DNA of 64,000 bases from Aquimarina aquimarini (GCF_900299535.1 NZ_OMKE01000039.1:124001-188000); one strand, 5' to 3'; positions 19,240 through 29,172 are shown, counted from the stretch's first letter. Made by a program: numbers and translations. Notes: generated by a model from the letters alone, not told the origin.

Positions 19240-20552
19240 TACTCTGTTTCATGTTGATCAGAGGAAGTAGTATCACTTAAATCACTCAAATCGGTTGTAT
19301 TATTAATAAAATATTCTGTTTCTTCTATACTTTCTATTGGTTCATCGGTTACCAATTCTTCTACTGGCCTTTTCTTTTTATCTCTTATCATTCCCCCAGT
19401 CATTATTAAACTGGTTCCAATAATAACAAATAATAAAATTCCTGGTTCAAAACCTTCTATCATTGCTTCTGCTGGAATTGCATAAAATAAAAGTACCGTA
19501 ATTAATCCTCTTGGAGCTATAAATAATTGGGGAGAAATATCTTTTCCCATAAAAACACGTAACAACCCATAGCGTATGACATAAATAGAGATTAATATCA
19601 AAAGACTAATCAAAGTAACCTTAAGACTTAATAATGAAGAAAGCACAATTGTAATTCCAAAAATCACAAAAAATAAGGTACGTACTACAAATGCAGTCTC
19701 TGCGGTAATTACATGTAATTCATGATAAATTGATTTTGCTTTTTCTAGATCTAGATATCCTCGAAGTTTACCTTGAAAAAATAATTTCATATTTGCTATA
19801 ACCAATCCAAAAATCAAAATTATTATCAATGACGATAGATGCATCTTTTTTCCTAGTGCATATAACAACAATAACACGGCAATCAATAAAAATAACTTTA
19901 CTTGACTTTTAATTTTTTGAAATATCAATATAATTGCATAACTCGCTATTAGAGAAATTACTATGGTAATAATCAGATTTAAGAAAAATCCCCCTACCCC
20001 AGCATCTTCTGCTGGATTTAATCTACCTGTCAAGAAATAGAATAACATAATCCCTAAAATATCAGAAAATGTACTCTCATAAATATGGAATTCTTTTTTG
20101 GCAAGTGATAATGAAGAAACACTAGGGATTATAATAGCACTAGATAATATAGATAAAGGGGTGGCATACAACCATGCAGACTCCATCGTCATTCCTTCCA
20201 CCAATGCTTTTAGAATCACTGCGGCTATAAATGTAGAAGCGACTAATCCGATTAAAGCAATAGCCATAGATTTAAGAATGGGCATGAGCTTATCACTTTT
20301 GAGCTCTAGCTCTAGAGCAGCTTCGAGTACAATCATAATCAGCCCAACAATACCTAATATCTCAAGCATGGGGAAAAAATCAATAATATCACCTCCAAAA
20401 GATTTAAGGATATATTGGATTACAATTCCTAGAATGATTAATAATAATACTGCGGGAACGTTTGTTTTTTTTGCTACTCCATTAAAAACAAAAGACAGTA
20501 TGATGATAAGTGAAACTCCTATAATGACATTGTATGAAGAAAAAATTTCCAT
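19239..20552 (-). CDS. CPA-family cation:proton antiporter
   Basis: 437 aa with about 12 transmembrane segments and a charged cytoplasmic tail rich in Glu, Asp, Ser and Thr. The segment STFSDILGIMLFYF and LEAALELELKSDKLMP match NhaP/CPA-type Na+(K+)/H+ antiporters. It is cotranscribed with the downstream WYL regulator through a TAATG overlap. The ion carried cannot be read. Confidence 0.8.
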   Translation of the reverse strand: MEIFSSYNVIIGVSLIIILSFVFNGVAKKTNVPAVLLLIILGIVIQYILKSFGGDIIDFFPMLEILGIVGLIMIVLEAALELELKSDKLMPILKSMAIALIGLVASTFIAAVILKALVEGMTMESAWLYATPLSILSSAIIIPSVSSLSLAKKEFHIYESTFSDILGIMLFYFLTGRLNPAEDAGVGGFFLNLIITIVISLIASYAIILIFQKIKSQVKLFLLIAVLLLLYALGKKMHLSSLIIILIFGLVIANMKLFFQGKLRGYLDLEKAKSIYHELHVITAETAFVVRTLFFVIFGITIVLSSLLSLKVTLISLLILISIYVIRYGLLRVFMGKDISPQLFIAPRGLITVLLFYAIPAEAMIEGFEPGILLFVIIGTSLIMTGGMIRDKKKRPVEELVTDEPIESIEETEYFINNTTDLSDLSDTTSSDQHETE

Positions 20553-20723
20553 AGATAGGTTTAAAGGTTGATTATATTAAGTTGATTCTATAATTGAACG
20601 AAAAGATAGTAAATTATTTTAAAGTAAGTGGTTTACTTTTATTCTGTTTGTCGACTGATAAAACTATCTTCCAGAAATGCAGGTTTTTACTAAATAAATC
20701 CATTTTTATATTATTTCTTCTTT

Positions 20724-20741
20724 ATGTAACTTATGTTACAT
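20724..20741. promoter_or_regulatory. Perfect palindrome, candidate Crp/Fnr-type operator
   Basis: ATGTAAC-TTAT-GTTACAT, 7-bp arms and a 4-nt spacer, in the divergent gap between the antiporter and the sulfide:quinone-type reductase, about 53 bp before the latter's ATG. The arm and spacer geometry is that of Crp/Fnr-family dimer sites. No such regulator is in the window. Confidence 0.5.
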
Positions 20742-20793
20742 ATATCCATTCTTTTATCTTCTAATTTTATTAGGAATAAAAATAGTAAAGAAA

Positions 20794-22053
20794 ATGACCA
20801 CACATCATCAAATCTTAATTGTTGGAGGAGGAACAGCAGGTATAATGACTGCTACTCAACTATTAAAAAGGGATAAAAACTTGAATATAGGAATTATAGA
20901 ACCCTCAGAAAAACATTATTATCAACCAGCATGGACCTTGGTAGCTGGAGGTGCTTATAAATTTAAAAATACATGGCGTTTTATGGCTGATTTAATTCCT
21001 GAAAAAACAACTTGGGTAAAGGATTATGCCATTGTAATTAATCCTGAAAATAATAGTGTGACAACTGAGTCAAATGGTGTAATAACTTATAATTATCTTG
21101 TTATAGCTCCTGGATTGATTATGGCTCCTGAGCTTATAGAAGGTTTACCTGAAGCCATAGATAAAGGTGTTGCATGTAGTATCTATATTGATCCAGAATA
21201 TGTTTGGTCTAGTATAAGGAATTTTAAAGGAAAAAATGCAGTTTTTACACAACCCGCTACACCAATAAAGTGTGGTGGCGCTCCGCAGAAAATCGCATAT
21301 TTAACTGCCGATTATTTTAAACGAAAGAAACTACAAAACACTGTAAATATTACTTTTGCAACTCCTGGAAGCGTCATCTTTGGTGTAGAACCAATTAAAA
21401 AAACTTTAATGAAAGTAATCAAACGTTATGGTATTGATTTTAAGCCTTTTTATACCTTATATAAAATTGATTCAGAAAATAAAATTATATATTTTAAAAA
21501 TAATAGCCCAGATGAGAACAAATGTATTATAAACAAAGATGCTACATCAACTACAAATAATAATCCTGAAACGATAGCAATTCCTTTTGATTTATTACAT
21601 ATTGCACCACCTCAAACAGCTCCTAAATTTATAAAAGATTCTATTTTGGCAAATAAAGAAGGATGGCTAGATGTGGATCACTACTCATTACAACATAATA
21701 AATTTATAAATATATTTGGTGTAGGAGATGTAGCTGGATTGCCCACCGCCAAAACTGGGGCGGCAATTAGAAAACAAGTTCCCGTTATTGTAGACAATAT
21801 TTTACTATTACTACGACAAAATAAATTAGGTGTTAAATCATACAATGGCTACTCCTCCTGTCCTTTGGTTACTGGATACGGAAAAATGGTTCTTGCAGAA
21901 TTTGATTATAAAAGCCAATTCGTACCAGACCCCAAACTCAAACGAATGTTCATCTTTGATAGTAGTAAAGAACATTGGAGACTCTGGGTATTCAAAAAAA
22001 TAGGACTCCCTTATCTATATTGGAATAAAATGATGAAAGGAAAAAACATATAA
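20794..22053 (+). CDS. Sulfide:quinone oxidoreductase-type flavoprotein
   Basis: 419 aa. FAD-binding start HHQILIVGGGTAGIMTA. TPIKCGGAPQK holds a conserved cysteine and SSCPLVTGYGKMVLAEF a second; both match type II SQR proteins, relatives of mitochondrial SQOR, which oxidise sulfide and pass electrons to quinone. FGVGDVAGLPTAKTGAAIRKQ is the second FAD motif. Single gene with a Crp/Fnr-like palindrome upstream. Some family members have other substrates, so activity on sulfide is likely but not proven. Confidence 0.85.
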   Translation: MTTHHQILIVGGGTAGIMTATQLLKRDKNLNIGIIEPSEKHYYQPAWTLVAGGAYKFKNTWRFMADLIPEKTTWVKDYAIVINPENNSVTTESNGVITYNYLVIAPGLIMAPELIEGLPEAIDKGVACSIYIDPEYVWSSIRNFKGKNAVFTQPATPIKCGGAPQKIAYLTADYFKRKKLQNTVNITFATPGSVIFGVEPIKKTLMKVIKRYGIDFKPFYTLYKIDSENKIIYFKNNSPDENKCIINKDATSTTNNNPETIAIPFDLLHIAPPQTAPKFIKDSILANKEGWLDVDHYSLQHNKFINIFGVGDVAGLPTAKTGAAIRKQVPVIVDNILLLLRQNKLGVKSYNGYSSCPLVTGYGKMVLAEFDYKSQFVPDPKLKRMFIFDSSKEHWRLWVFKKIGLPYLYWNKMMKGKNI

Positions 22054-22055
22054 TA

Positions 22056-22622
22056 TTACACCAATTCTCTTCTTAATTCATTTAGCGTAATATTACTATT
22101 AATAAGCCTTGTAATTACTTCTTCACGAAACTCTTCTAAGTCATCATAATCATAATATTTTGCCCATTTATGAGTTTCTAGAAGATTTTTTATCTGCTTG
22201 ATAAGTTTTCTTGTGGCATCAGCAGAGCGCAACACAGCTACTTGATCATAATCAGGGTTGTCTTTATGCATGTAGCTTACTTTTTTGTATTCAAAATCTA
22301 CAGAAATATAGTAAGCATCGACATCTGGATCAAGGTTTTCTCTAAAATCTGACCAATCCGCAAATCCTAATCTTAAATCATCTATCTCTACTGGTAAATC
22401 AGATACCAAACGCCATTGGCAATTTGCAGCTCTACCCCAATGGTTTGATAATCTGTATACACCATGCTTAGTATAATAATAAGTACTACCTGAGTCACTC
22501 CTGTAATTAGGTTTTCTTCTTGATATTTCTCGTAACGAAGCTCCTCTAAATACACAATACGTTTTATTAAAAAAGTTATATCGTGTATATACTTTTACGT
22601 GTTCCTTTTCCTGTTGTTCCAA
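22056..22622 (-). CDS. Hypothetical protein
   Basis: 188 aa, no signal peptide, rich in Tyr, Arg and Asp. I do not recognise the family. YTRYNFFNKTYCVFRG and SNHWGRAANCQWRLVSD are distinctive. It ends 2 bp from the end of the convergent SQR-type gene with no visible terminator between. Probably cytoplasmic. Confidence 0.6.
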   Translation of the reverse strand: MEQQEKEHVKVYTRYNFFNKTYCVFRGASLREISRRKPNYRSDSGSTYYYTKHGVYRLSNHWGRAANCQWRLVSDLPVEIDDLRLGFADWSDFRENLDPDVDAYYISVDFEYKKVSYMHKDNPDYDQVAVLRSADATRKLIKQIKNLLETHKWAKYYDYDDLEEFREEVITRLINSNITLNELRRELV

Positions 22623-22694
22623 TCTTTTCTTTTTTTCCCGATGGCAAAGAAATCACATTTTTTCGGGAAAGTAAAAACAAGTTTTTAACAAAAT

Positions 22695-23522
22695 TTATTT
22701 TCTGCTTTTATAGTTCTCTGGTAACAACTTTTCTCCATCCCATGTAAGATTACATTGTTGTTTTATAGTTACATACCATTCTGTTTCTTCATCTTTCATT
22801 TCTCCTTGTTCTTCTTGATAAACAATTACATTAGGTATTCCTCTATCATCATCAGGAAATATATATTTTGATTCGTAATGATATAAATCTCCATCACTAA
22901 TTTCTGATGTATTGGCAATATTGCTTAATTTTATTCCATTCCAAAAAAGATATGACTTCCCTCCATCAACCCCACAAGATTCGCTCTCATTGTCAACAAT
23001 AAGAATATCACGAATATTTTTCACTCCTTTATTACCTTCGTTTTTAATACTAAATCCTCCATTACCAACTAATCGTATAGACAATTCATTTATGAGTTTA
23101 TTTTTATTTATAGCTCTGACATTTACAGAAGTAATTTCATCTTTTTTGGATAAAATAAATAGAAAAGAGTCTTCTTTATTAGTACTCCCAACAAGTTTAT
23201 CCATAGCTATTAACCCTCCTACAACATATCCAATAGTGTTTTTATAAGCTACCTTATACCAGAGCGATACAATTCCTTTATAAGTATATGTTACTTTTGT
23301 TTTTTCTAATATTTTCACTTCACTTCCTATAGGTAATAAAATGATAGTTTCAGAATTAGTATTTGGGGCTTCTCTTAGTTTGACATTATCACCAAACATG
23401 TGATACGCTTGATCAACATTAAAAATGTATTCTTCACTATATCGTTGTCCCCTTACGTTAATTAATGAGCATAAAAATAAGATTAAAAAACATTGTATGT
23501 TTCTCATTATAAGTTTTTTCAA
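22695..23522 (-). CDS. Secreted protein with bacterial SH3 domain
   Basis: 275 aa. Signal peptide at the N-terminus (MKKLIMRNIQCFLILFLCSL, cleavage probably near VRGQ). Residues about 40-105 form an SH3-like fold: NVKLREAPNTNSETIILLPIGSEV and GYVVGGLI. The C-terminal half is unrecognised. SH3b domains usually bind cell-wall or other ligands in the periplasm. An in-frame ATG five codons in could also be the start. Confidence 0.7.
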   Translation of the reverse strand: MKKLIMRNIQCFLILFLCSLINVRGQRYSEEYIFNVDQAYHMFGDNVKLREAPNTNSETIILLPIGSEVKILEKTKVTYTYKGIVSLWYKVAYKNTIGYVVGGLIAMDKLVGSTNKEDSFLFILSKKDEITSVNVRAINKNKLINELSIRLVGNGGFSIKNEGNKGVKNIRDILIVDNESESCGVDGGKSYLFWNGIKLSNIANTSEISDGDLYHYESKYIFPDDDRGIPNVIVYQEEQGEMKDEETEWYVTIKQQCNLTWDGEKLLPENYKSRK

Positions 23523-23595
23523 TAGTTTAAATTATTAGTATGTGTATTCGTAACTTTATTTTAACAGGGTGTAAAAACTATAATTATATTACTTC

Positions 23596-24033
23596 TCACT
23601 TTCGCTGTGATACTATAATATTATTTATAATATTCAAGCATTTAAATTTTACTGGATTCTCTCCCCATTGAAACGAATTAATGATTTTTTCATTTGTAAC
23701 ATCAAATTCCAGTTGTTCTCCTTCATAATCTTTATCTTTTTTAACACCTACTATCGGTGTTATTTCTATGATTGCTTGTTTGTTATGAATTGAATCATTG
23801 GTATGGTCTAGAAACCTTTCGGATACATGAATATTTTTTATAAATGGCTTCCTATTGTTCTCATAACATAATTTTCCCTTTATATGATAACTTATAAGAG
23901 ATTGACTATTGAATAAATTAAGTTTACTTTCAATTATTTTAACTTCAAAAGTTTCAACAGTTAGGGTATTTTGTTTAGACCACCATCCTATTGTATGGCT
24001 TTCTTTTATTTCAACTTTTGGGTTTCTAGGCAT
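23596..24033 (-). CDS. Hypothetical protein
   Basis: 145 aa without signal peptide or membrane segments. Beta-strand-rich pattern; no family recognised. Single gene downstream of a gap that carries a C-run motif at 24155-24180 shared with other intergenic sites in this window. Confidence 0.5.
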   Translation of the reverse strand: MPRNPKVEIKESHTIGWWSKQNTLTVETFEVKIIESKLNLFNSQSLISYHIKGKLCYENNRKPFIKNIHVSERFLDHTNDSIHNKQAIIEITPIVGVKKDKDYEGEQLEFDVTNEKIINSFQWGENPVKFKCLNIINNIIVSQRK

Positions 24034-24284
24034 CAGTAATACTCTTTAATACAATACACTAAGAGTGGTTATAATCAAACTATTCCAAATTATTATTTTT
24101 GTCATTTTTGGTAGAATAAGTTTATTACAAATATATGCGCTATTAATACTATGAAATCCCCCCTTTTTCAGTGAAAATATATGGTATTAGATACTGATAT
24201 ATCATTAAAAAAAGCAAATTCGTATATTACAATGATTTTTATAATTCCTAATTATAAAATAGGAAATAGAACCCAACTTTAAGA

Positions 24285-24959
24285 ATGTCTATTACAAAAT
24301 ATCTCGATTATATACAAAATCCTTGGTCTTTTTGGGGAATATTATTTGTTGCTAACATAATAATGTTTTTACTCACAATCATAACCAGTTATGTATGGTC
24401 TTCTGTTTATAAACATAAAAAATTACCACTGGAAAAGAACGATATTATTGCATCTATTCTGGTAGTATTCATCAATGTAATTATTGCAATTCCAGGTTAT
24501 TTATTATTTATTAATTCTAAAATTACTTTTACTGACACCAATTTTTTAAGAGATTTTATAGTACTTTTTTTTGTTGTAGATATTTTGATGTATTTATTTC
24601 ATTATGCATCTCATTATATCTGGCCATTCAAACTATTTCATGAAGCACATCATGAACATTATAATTTTAATGAGATCAGTTTATATGTAATGCATCCTGC
24701 TGAGGCTATTCTATTTGGTTTTGTATTGACAATCATCCCCTATTTGTTACCACTTAATTTATATAGTTTTATTGTTTTTCTTGTATTTAATTGGTTAATA
24801 GGCGTATTATCACACCTAAACACTTCTTCTAATAGAGCTACAATAGTATTTGGAAACAATGTTTTTCATAAAAACCACCATGAATATTCTAAATATAACT
24901 TTGGTTTTTATACAGTAATTTGGGATAAGGTTTTTGGCACGTATTTTCCTAAAAAATAA
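24285..24959 (+). CDS. Fatty acid hydroxylase / sterol desaturase family membrane protein
   Basis: 224 aa with about five membrane segments. Eight-histidine di-iron pattern: MYLFHYASHYIW, FHEAHHEHYN, SHLNTSSN and FHKNHHEYS. These HxxxH and HxxHH boxes define the fatty acid hydroxylase superfamily, which acts on lipids or carotenoids using O2. The stop is 4 bp from the convergent DUF1272 gene. Confidence 0.88.
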   Translation: MSITKYLDYIQNPWSFWGILFVANIIMFLLTIITSYVWSSVYKHKKLPLEKNDIIASILVVFINVIIAIPGYLLFINSKITFTDTNFLRDFIVLFFVVDILMYLFHYASHYIWPFKLFHEAHHEHYNFNEISLYVMHPAEAILFGFVLTIIPYLLPLNLYSFIVFLVFNWLIGVLSHLNTSSNRATIVFGNNVFHKNHHEYSKYNFGFYTVIWDKVFGTYFPKK

Positions 24960-24962
24960 GTA

Positions 24963-25268
24963 CTATCGTTTACGAGGGTTTATATTTATGAAAACCTCTA
25001 AAACTTTTTCAAACTTGCTTTTATTTATAGGTTTATGTACTATTTTGGTACTTGTAGGATATTTTTCTATGCAAGCACCAGTAAAGCAATTTGTTGGTCG
25101 GGTAGGTCTTTTTTCAAAACCACCACCACAATTAGGACACACATTATATAGAATTGTATCTACACAATTCGTACAATAAGTACACTCAAAAGTACAAATC
25201 ATAGCTTCATCACTAGTATTAGGTAACGCTTTATTACAATTTTCACAAGTGGGTCTCATTTCTAACAT
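24963..25268 (-). CDS. DUF1272 zinc-ribbon-like protein
   Basis: 101 aa. Eight cysteines in CENCNKALP, FECTYCTNC and CPNCGGGF in the first 55 residues match the DUF1272 family of small putative zinc-binding proteins. It is 13 bp downstream of an FMN split-barrel gene on the minus strand and likely cotranscribed. Role unknown. Confidence 0.8.
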   Translation of the reverse strand: MLEMRPTCENCNKALPNTSDEAMICTFECTYCTNCVDTILYNVCPNCGGGFEKRPTRPTNCFTGACIEKYPTSTKIVHKPINKSKFEKVLEVFININPRKR

Positions 25269-25281
25269 ATGTGTGTTCTTT

Positions 25282-25731
25282 TTATGGTTTATATTGTTTT
25301 ATTGCTTCTTCTATTTGCTGTTGTTCTGTCGTCTCAGGATATATGATATATTTTGGCGCAAGAATAGGTTTTACTTTTTCTATATAAATATTGGTTATAC
25401 TAGAAAAAGGGTATTTGTCTGTAGTTAGTATTGATAAAGACGCTTTCATGGATTCAAAATTTGCATTCTCTTTTGTCAGTATCTTTGCTTTCCCTTTTAA
25501 TTGATATCCTTTTTGGATAAATACATCTATAAAACTGATACATACATTAGAGTTTTGTTTTATATTTCTGATCGTTTGCGGTGAAGCTATATTAGCTACT
25601 ATAATTTCAGATTCACCAAAATATGTAAATACTTCTTTTGGTGATACATTAGGAATATTGTCTTCTGATGAAGTTGCCAGCCAGCACAAAACACTTTTAT
25701 CGATATACATTTTTATTTCATCAGTCAACAT
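25282..25731 (-). CDS. Pyridoxamine 5'-phosphate oxidase-like FMN split-barrel protein
   Basis: 149 aa. VLCWLATSSEDNIPNVSPKE, then IANIASPQTIRNIKQNSNVCISF, follow the FMN-binding split-barrel (PNPOx-like) pattern. Usually a flavin or F420/heme-binding reductase or oxidase of unknown substrate. Upstream of DUF1272 by 13 bp. Confidence 0.8.
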   Translation of the reverse strand: MLTDEIKMYIDKSVLCWLATSSEDNIPNVSPKEVFTYFGESEIIVANIASPQTIRNIKQNSNVCISFIDVFIQKGYQLKGKAKILTKENANFESMKASLSILTTDKYPFSSITNIYIEKVKPILAPKYIIYPETTEQQQIEEAIKQYKP

Positions 25732-25908
25732 AGTTTTTATTTTAATCCTCTTTATATATTAGAACTTCGTTATGAAGCTAGAAAGTACAATAAAAAGGTG
25801 GGGGTTAATTTTAGCATGCACCGTACGGTTCAATTTAAAAACACAGTGTAACATTCATTTTTACAAAACTTACAAGATGAAATAGATTTTCTAATGCATA
25901 AAGCGAAT

Positions 25909-26571
25909 TTAATAGGTATTTTCTTTTACATAATTAAGTACCGCATCTGGTATTTTTATTCCTTTATCCAAAGCTGGATCAGAGATTGCTGGTTCTGCTA
26001 CCATTTTTAATGGTACAATTCCTGCCCAAATTGGTAGCTCTAGATCCTTTTGCTCATCGACTACTCCTTCTGCCCTAACTTTTGCAGATGCTGTTTCTAT
26101 AGAAATCTCTAATATCAAAGTAGCATTAAACTCTTTATCATTAGGATATCGCACATTATCCCAATGACCTGGAACCATATGATTTAATATACATTTTAGA
26201 GCGTCCATTTTTGTGTCAGGATCATCTACTCTATTTACTTTACCAAAAATATTGACCGATCTATAATTTGCAGAATGATGAAATGCAGATCGTGCCAATA
26301 CTAAACCATCTAAATGTGTGACAGATACACTAGCTTCTCCTGCTTTGAGTAAACTCAACATCATTCGGTTTTTTAATGAGCCATGTATGTATATTTTATC
26401 GTCTATTCTACCATAAGCTGTAGGTATAACAATTGCTTTATCATCATATACATATCCAATATTGCATAAAAATGCATCATCTAATATTTTATGAATACTT
26501 GTCACATCATAAGTTGCCCTTTTTGAGCCACGAATTACTTTATTGAGTTTTGATATTGAATATTCTCCCAT
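25909..26571 (-). CDS. Pyridoxamine 5'-phosphate oxidase-family protein divergent from a MocR regulator
   Basis: 220 aa, PNPOx-like split barrel (FLCNIGYVYDDKAIVIPTAYG, KIYIHGSLKNRMM, FHHSANYRSVNIFGKV). Divergently paired with the MocR regulator at 26656, with tandem CTGGA(C/T)TATTA repeats between. A Bacteroidota -7 element (TATTTTTG on the minus strand, 26593-26600) sits 22 bp before the start. The pairing suggests a B6-related role under MocR control, though this subfamily is broad. Confidence 0.82.
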   Translation of the reverse strand: MGEYSISKLNKVIRGSKRATYDVTSIHKILDDAFLCNIGYVYDDKAIVIPTAYGRIDDKIYIHGSLKNRMMLSLLKAGEASVSVTHLDGLVLARSAFHHSANYRSVNIFGKVNRVDDPDTKMDALKCILNHMVPGHWDNVRYPNDKEFNATLILEISIETASAKVRAEGVVDEQKDLELPIWAGIVPLKMVAEPAISDPALDKGIKIPDAVLNYVKENTY

Positions 26572-26620
26572 AATTTCCTTTTATTTCTTGACCAAAAATA
26601 ATAGTTTTATGGTGTGCTAT

Positions 26621-26653
26621 AATAATCCAGTTTGCACAAAACTAATAGTCCAG
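26621..26653. promoter_or_regulatory. Candidate MocR operator (tandem direct repeat)
   Basis: Read on the minus strand, CTGGACTATTA and CTGGATTATTA occur as direct repeats about 23 bp apart. The first one, TAGTCCAG on the plus strand (26646-26653), is 2 bp before the ATG of the MocR gene. The same TAGTCCAG is at the start of the second MocR gene (60912-60919). Similar TGGACTA motifs are known for PdxR-type MocR proteins. Confidence 0.6.
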
Positions 26654-26655
26654 TT

Positions 26656-28143
26656 ATGTTTCCTTTTAAAAATAATATTATACTTGTTCGTAATCATACT
26701 CGTAATTTATATTTACAGCTATGTGATCAGATTATCGGATTTATAAAATCTGGAAAATTGCCTCCGTCTACAAAATTACCAGGGTCTAGGAAATTAGCAG
26801 ATGACTTAAACATACACCGCAAAACTGTTATTGCTGCATATGAGGAGCTTGCATCTCAAGGTTGGATAGAAACAATTCCTGCTAGAGGAACTTTTGTAAT
26901 GGCATCATTACCTGTCATCAAACCTAAAAACTTTGATCTATCGGTAACCAAATCTAAAACAAAAAATAAAAGTAATTTTTCTTATACCACCAGACCACAT
27001 CTGGTACGTAGACCTACTAATGTTGCTCAACATTCTATAAAAATTGATGATGGAATACCCGACCACAGGTTAGCTCCTATTGAGGAAATTGCCAAAGTAT
27101 ATAGAAATATTACCAAGAAAACACATTATCAAGAGTTATTGACTTATGGTTCTATATATGGTAATCTGGACCTTAGAAAAACTCTGGCAACTTTTCTTAA
27201 TCAAACCAGAGGGTTACGTGTTACTATAGACAATATTTTAATTACACGTGGTAGCCAGATGGGAATCTATTTGGTGAGTCAATTATTACTATCCTCTAAA
27301 AATAAGTTTATTGTTGTTGGTAATACAAATTATATGACTGCCGATAATACATTTGAAGAAGCAGGAGGTAAAATTATATATATTCCTGTAGATAAGGAAG
27401 GGTTGGATACTTATGCTCTTAAAAAATTATGTGAAACCAGAAAGATTGATGTTGTATATGTTACTTCTCATCATCATCACCCAACTACTGTAACCCTATC
27501 TGCTAAACGGCGTATGCATTTATTACAACTTGCACAACAGTATCATTTTGCTATTATAGAAGATGATTATGATTATGATTTTCATTATAGTAATGCTCCT
27601 ATCTTGCCACTAGCTAGTAATGATGAGGATGGAAATGTAATTTATATAGGTGGTTTCACCAAGCTTATTGCTCCTTCAATGCGAATTGGATATCTCGTTG
27701 CTCCTACTGATTTTGTTGAAGAAGCAGCCAGATTAAGGCGAATTATTGATCGTCAAGGAGATACTATATTAGAACAAACCTTGAGTCAAATGATTACTAC
27801 AGGAGATATACAAAGACATTGTAGTAAAGTACTTAAAATTTATAAATCCCGTCGAGATCTATTTTGTAAATTACTAGAAGAAAAACTCAGCTTTTATTTT
27901 GATTTTGAAATTCCTAAAGGTGGTATGGCTGTATGGGTAAAATTGCATACTTCTTATAATTGGGATGATGTTTCTGAGAAAGCTACTGCTATTGGCCTAA
28001 ACTTAAGTACTAACTGGAGGCGTTATGATAATAATAACTCTGGACATAATGGTATTCGTATGGGGTTTGCCTCTCTGAATGAACAAGAAATTTATCAGGT
28101 TATTGATAAACTAGTAAAAGTGTTTGAATTGATTGAATCATAG
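26656..28143 (+). CDS. MocR-family regulator (GntR HTH plus aminotransferase domain)
   Basis: 495 aa from the ATG at 26656; a TTG 24 bp upstream lies inside the operator. N-terminal winged HTH (LPGSRKLADDLNIHRKTVIAAYEELASQGW) followed by a type I aminotransferase fold. The PLP site includes AIIEDDYDYDF and the lysine in YIGGFTKLIAPSMRIGYL. MocR proteins sense PLP or amino-acid adducts and commonly autoregulate. The neighbour is a PNPOx-like gene, as in PdxR systems. Confidence 0.88.
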   Translation: MFPFKNNIILVRNHTRNLYLQLCDQIIGFIKSGKLPPSTKLPGSRKLADDLNIHRKTVIAAYEELASQGWIETIPARGTFVMASLPVIKPKNFDLSVTKSKTKNKSNFSYTTRPHLVRRPTNVAQHSIKIDDGIPDHRLAPIEEIAKVYRNITKKTHYQELLTYGSIYGNLDLRKTLATFLNQTRGLRVTIDNILITRGSQMGIYLVSQLLLSSKNKFIVVGNTNYMTADNTFEEAGGKIIYIPVDKEGLDTYALKKLCETRKIDVVYVTSHHHHPTTVTLSAKRRMHLLQLAQQYHFAIIEDDYDYDFHYSNAPILPLASNDEDGNVIYIGGFTKLIAPSMRIGYLVAPTDFVEEAARLRRIIDRQGDTILEQTLSQMITTGDIQRHCSKVLKIYKSRRDLFCKLLEEKLSFYFDFEIPKGGMAVWVKLHTSYNWDDVSEKATAIGLNLSTNWRRYDNNNSGHNGIRMGFASLNEQEIYQVIDKLVKVFELIES

Positions 28144-28171
28144 TAAAAAGAACCTTATTCTACATGGTCTT

Positions 28172-28561
28172 TTATTGCTTTTTTATATCCTTATTATAGT
28201 TATTCTCTTTTTCAAACCAAATTACCACTATCGCACCAAAAGTATATGCTATTATATCCAACCAAGAGAACGATTTACCTAATATAATTGGGGCTAATGT
28301 ACACTCTTTTAATCCCATTATACCAATAATATCAAAATATTGTAAAATCTCGAGTATATAACATACCATGAGAACTACTATAACCAATGGTATTGTTTTT
28401 ATCTCAAAAAAGCTTTTTACTGCACAATACAACAGAATAACAAATATAGTATCTCCTATATGTGGACGTATAATAACATCATCAATAAAAACTGCAATGA
28501 TAACTTCTATAAGAAATAAAGATACCGTAAAGGTGAAATTTTTTTTTTCGAATCTAAACAT
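28172..28561 (-). CDS. DUF2809 membrane protein
   Basis: 129 aa with four hydrophobic segments. HIGDTIFVILLYC and KSFSWLDIIAYTFGAIVVIWFE match DUF2809, a small membrane family of unknown function. It is 29 bp after the pentapeptide gene and may be the last gene of that operon. Confidence 0.7.
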   Translation of the reverse strand: MFRFEKKNFTFTVSLFLIEVIIAVFIDDVIIRPHIGDTIFVILLYCAVKSFFEIKTIPLVIVVLMVCYILEILQYFDIIGIMGLKECTLAPIILGKSFSWLDIIAYTFGAIVVIWFEKENNYNKDIKKQ

Positions 28562-28590
28562 TATGTATAAAAATTATAATGTATGTTTAC

Positions 28591-29169
28591 TTATAGTTCT
28601 ATTTCTAAATCATATTTAGACAATAAACCTAATACTCCTGATATATTAAATCTTGCTTTTCGTATTTTATTTCTTTCTGGATCTATCGTGTAATTGATAG
28701 CTGACTTAAAATCAGTTTTTTCTGCGATTGTATTATCAAAAATAGCACCATATAAATTACACTCATTTAATATAGATCCACTAATATTTGCTGCTGTAAA
28801 ATCAACCTCTTTTAAACTACAATGATTGAACAATGTGTTTTTGATAGGAAAATCATAAAAAGAAGTATAATCCATATGACAATGATCAAACTCTACTTGA
28901 AATAAAAAATCACTACAGCTACTAAAATTCATTCCTAACATTTTACAAGAGTAAAAAATCACCTCTTGAAAAGATGTTTTTTTATTAAGTGTTTTATTAA
29001 AATTACAAGTATCAAACCTACATTCTAAAAACGAAACTACAGACATATCTGTATTGCTAAAATTACAGTTAATAAATATACAATTGTCATATTCCTTAGA
29101 GGGGAGTTTTTGTTCAGAAAAATCCTTATTTTCAAAAGTTGTATCTATAATCGGTTTACTCATATTCAT
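28591..29169 (-). CDS. Pentapeptide-repeat protein, Qnr-like
   Basis: 192 aa. Repeats of A(N/D)LXX type across most of the length (CIFINCNFSNTDMS, FNHCSLKEVDFTAANISGS), forming a right-handed quadrilateral beta-helix. The end NKIRKARFNISGVLGLLSKY resembles Qnr-type proteins that protect DNA gyrase. No resistance should be assumed. It lies 3 bp after the VOC gene. Confidence 0.8.
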   Translation of the reverse strand: MNMSKPIIDTTFENKDFSEQKLPSKEYDNCIFINCNFSNTDMSVVSFLECRFDTCNFNKTLNKKTSFQEVIFYSCKMLGMNFSSCSDFLFQVEFDHCHMDYTSFYDFPIKNTLFNHCSLKEVDFTAANISGSILNECNLYGAIFDNTIAEKTDFKSAINYTIDPERNKIRKARFNISGVLGLLSKYDLEIEL

Positions 29170-29172
29170 AGG

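Noticed and set aside
24934-25179. 81-aa plus-strand frame
   Set aside because: Antisense of the DUF1272 gene, whose cysteine pattern is clear.
28591-29169. Qnr-type quinolone resistance gene
   Set aside because: Resemblance is to the general pentapeptide fold; resistance cannot be inferred from sequence.
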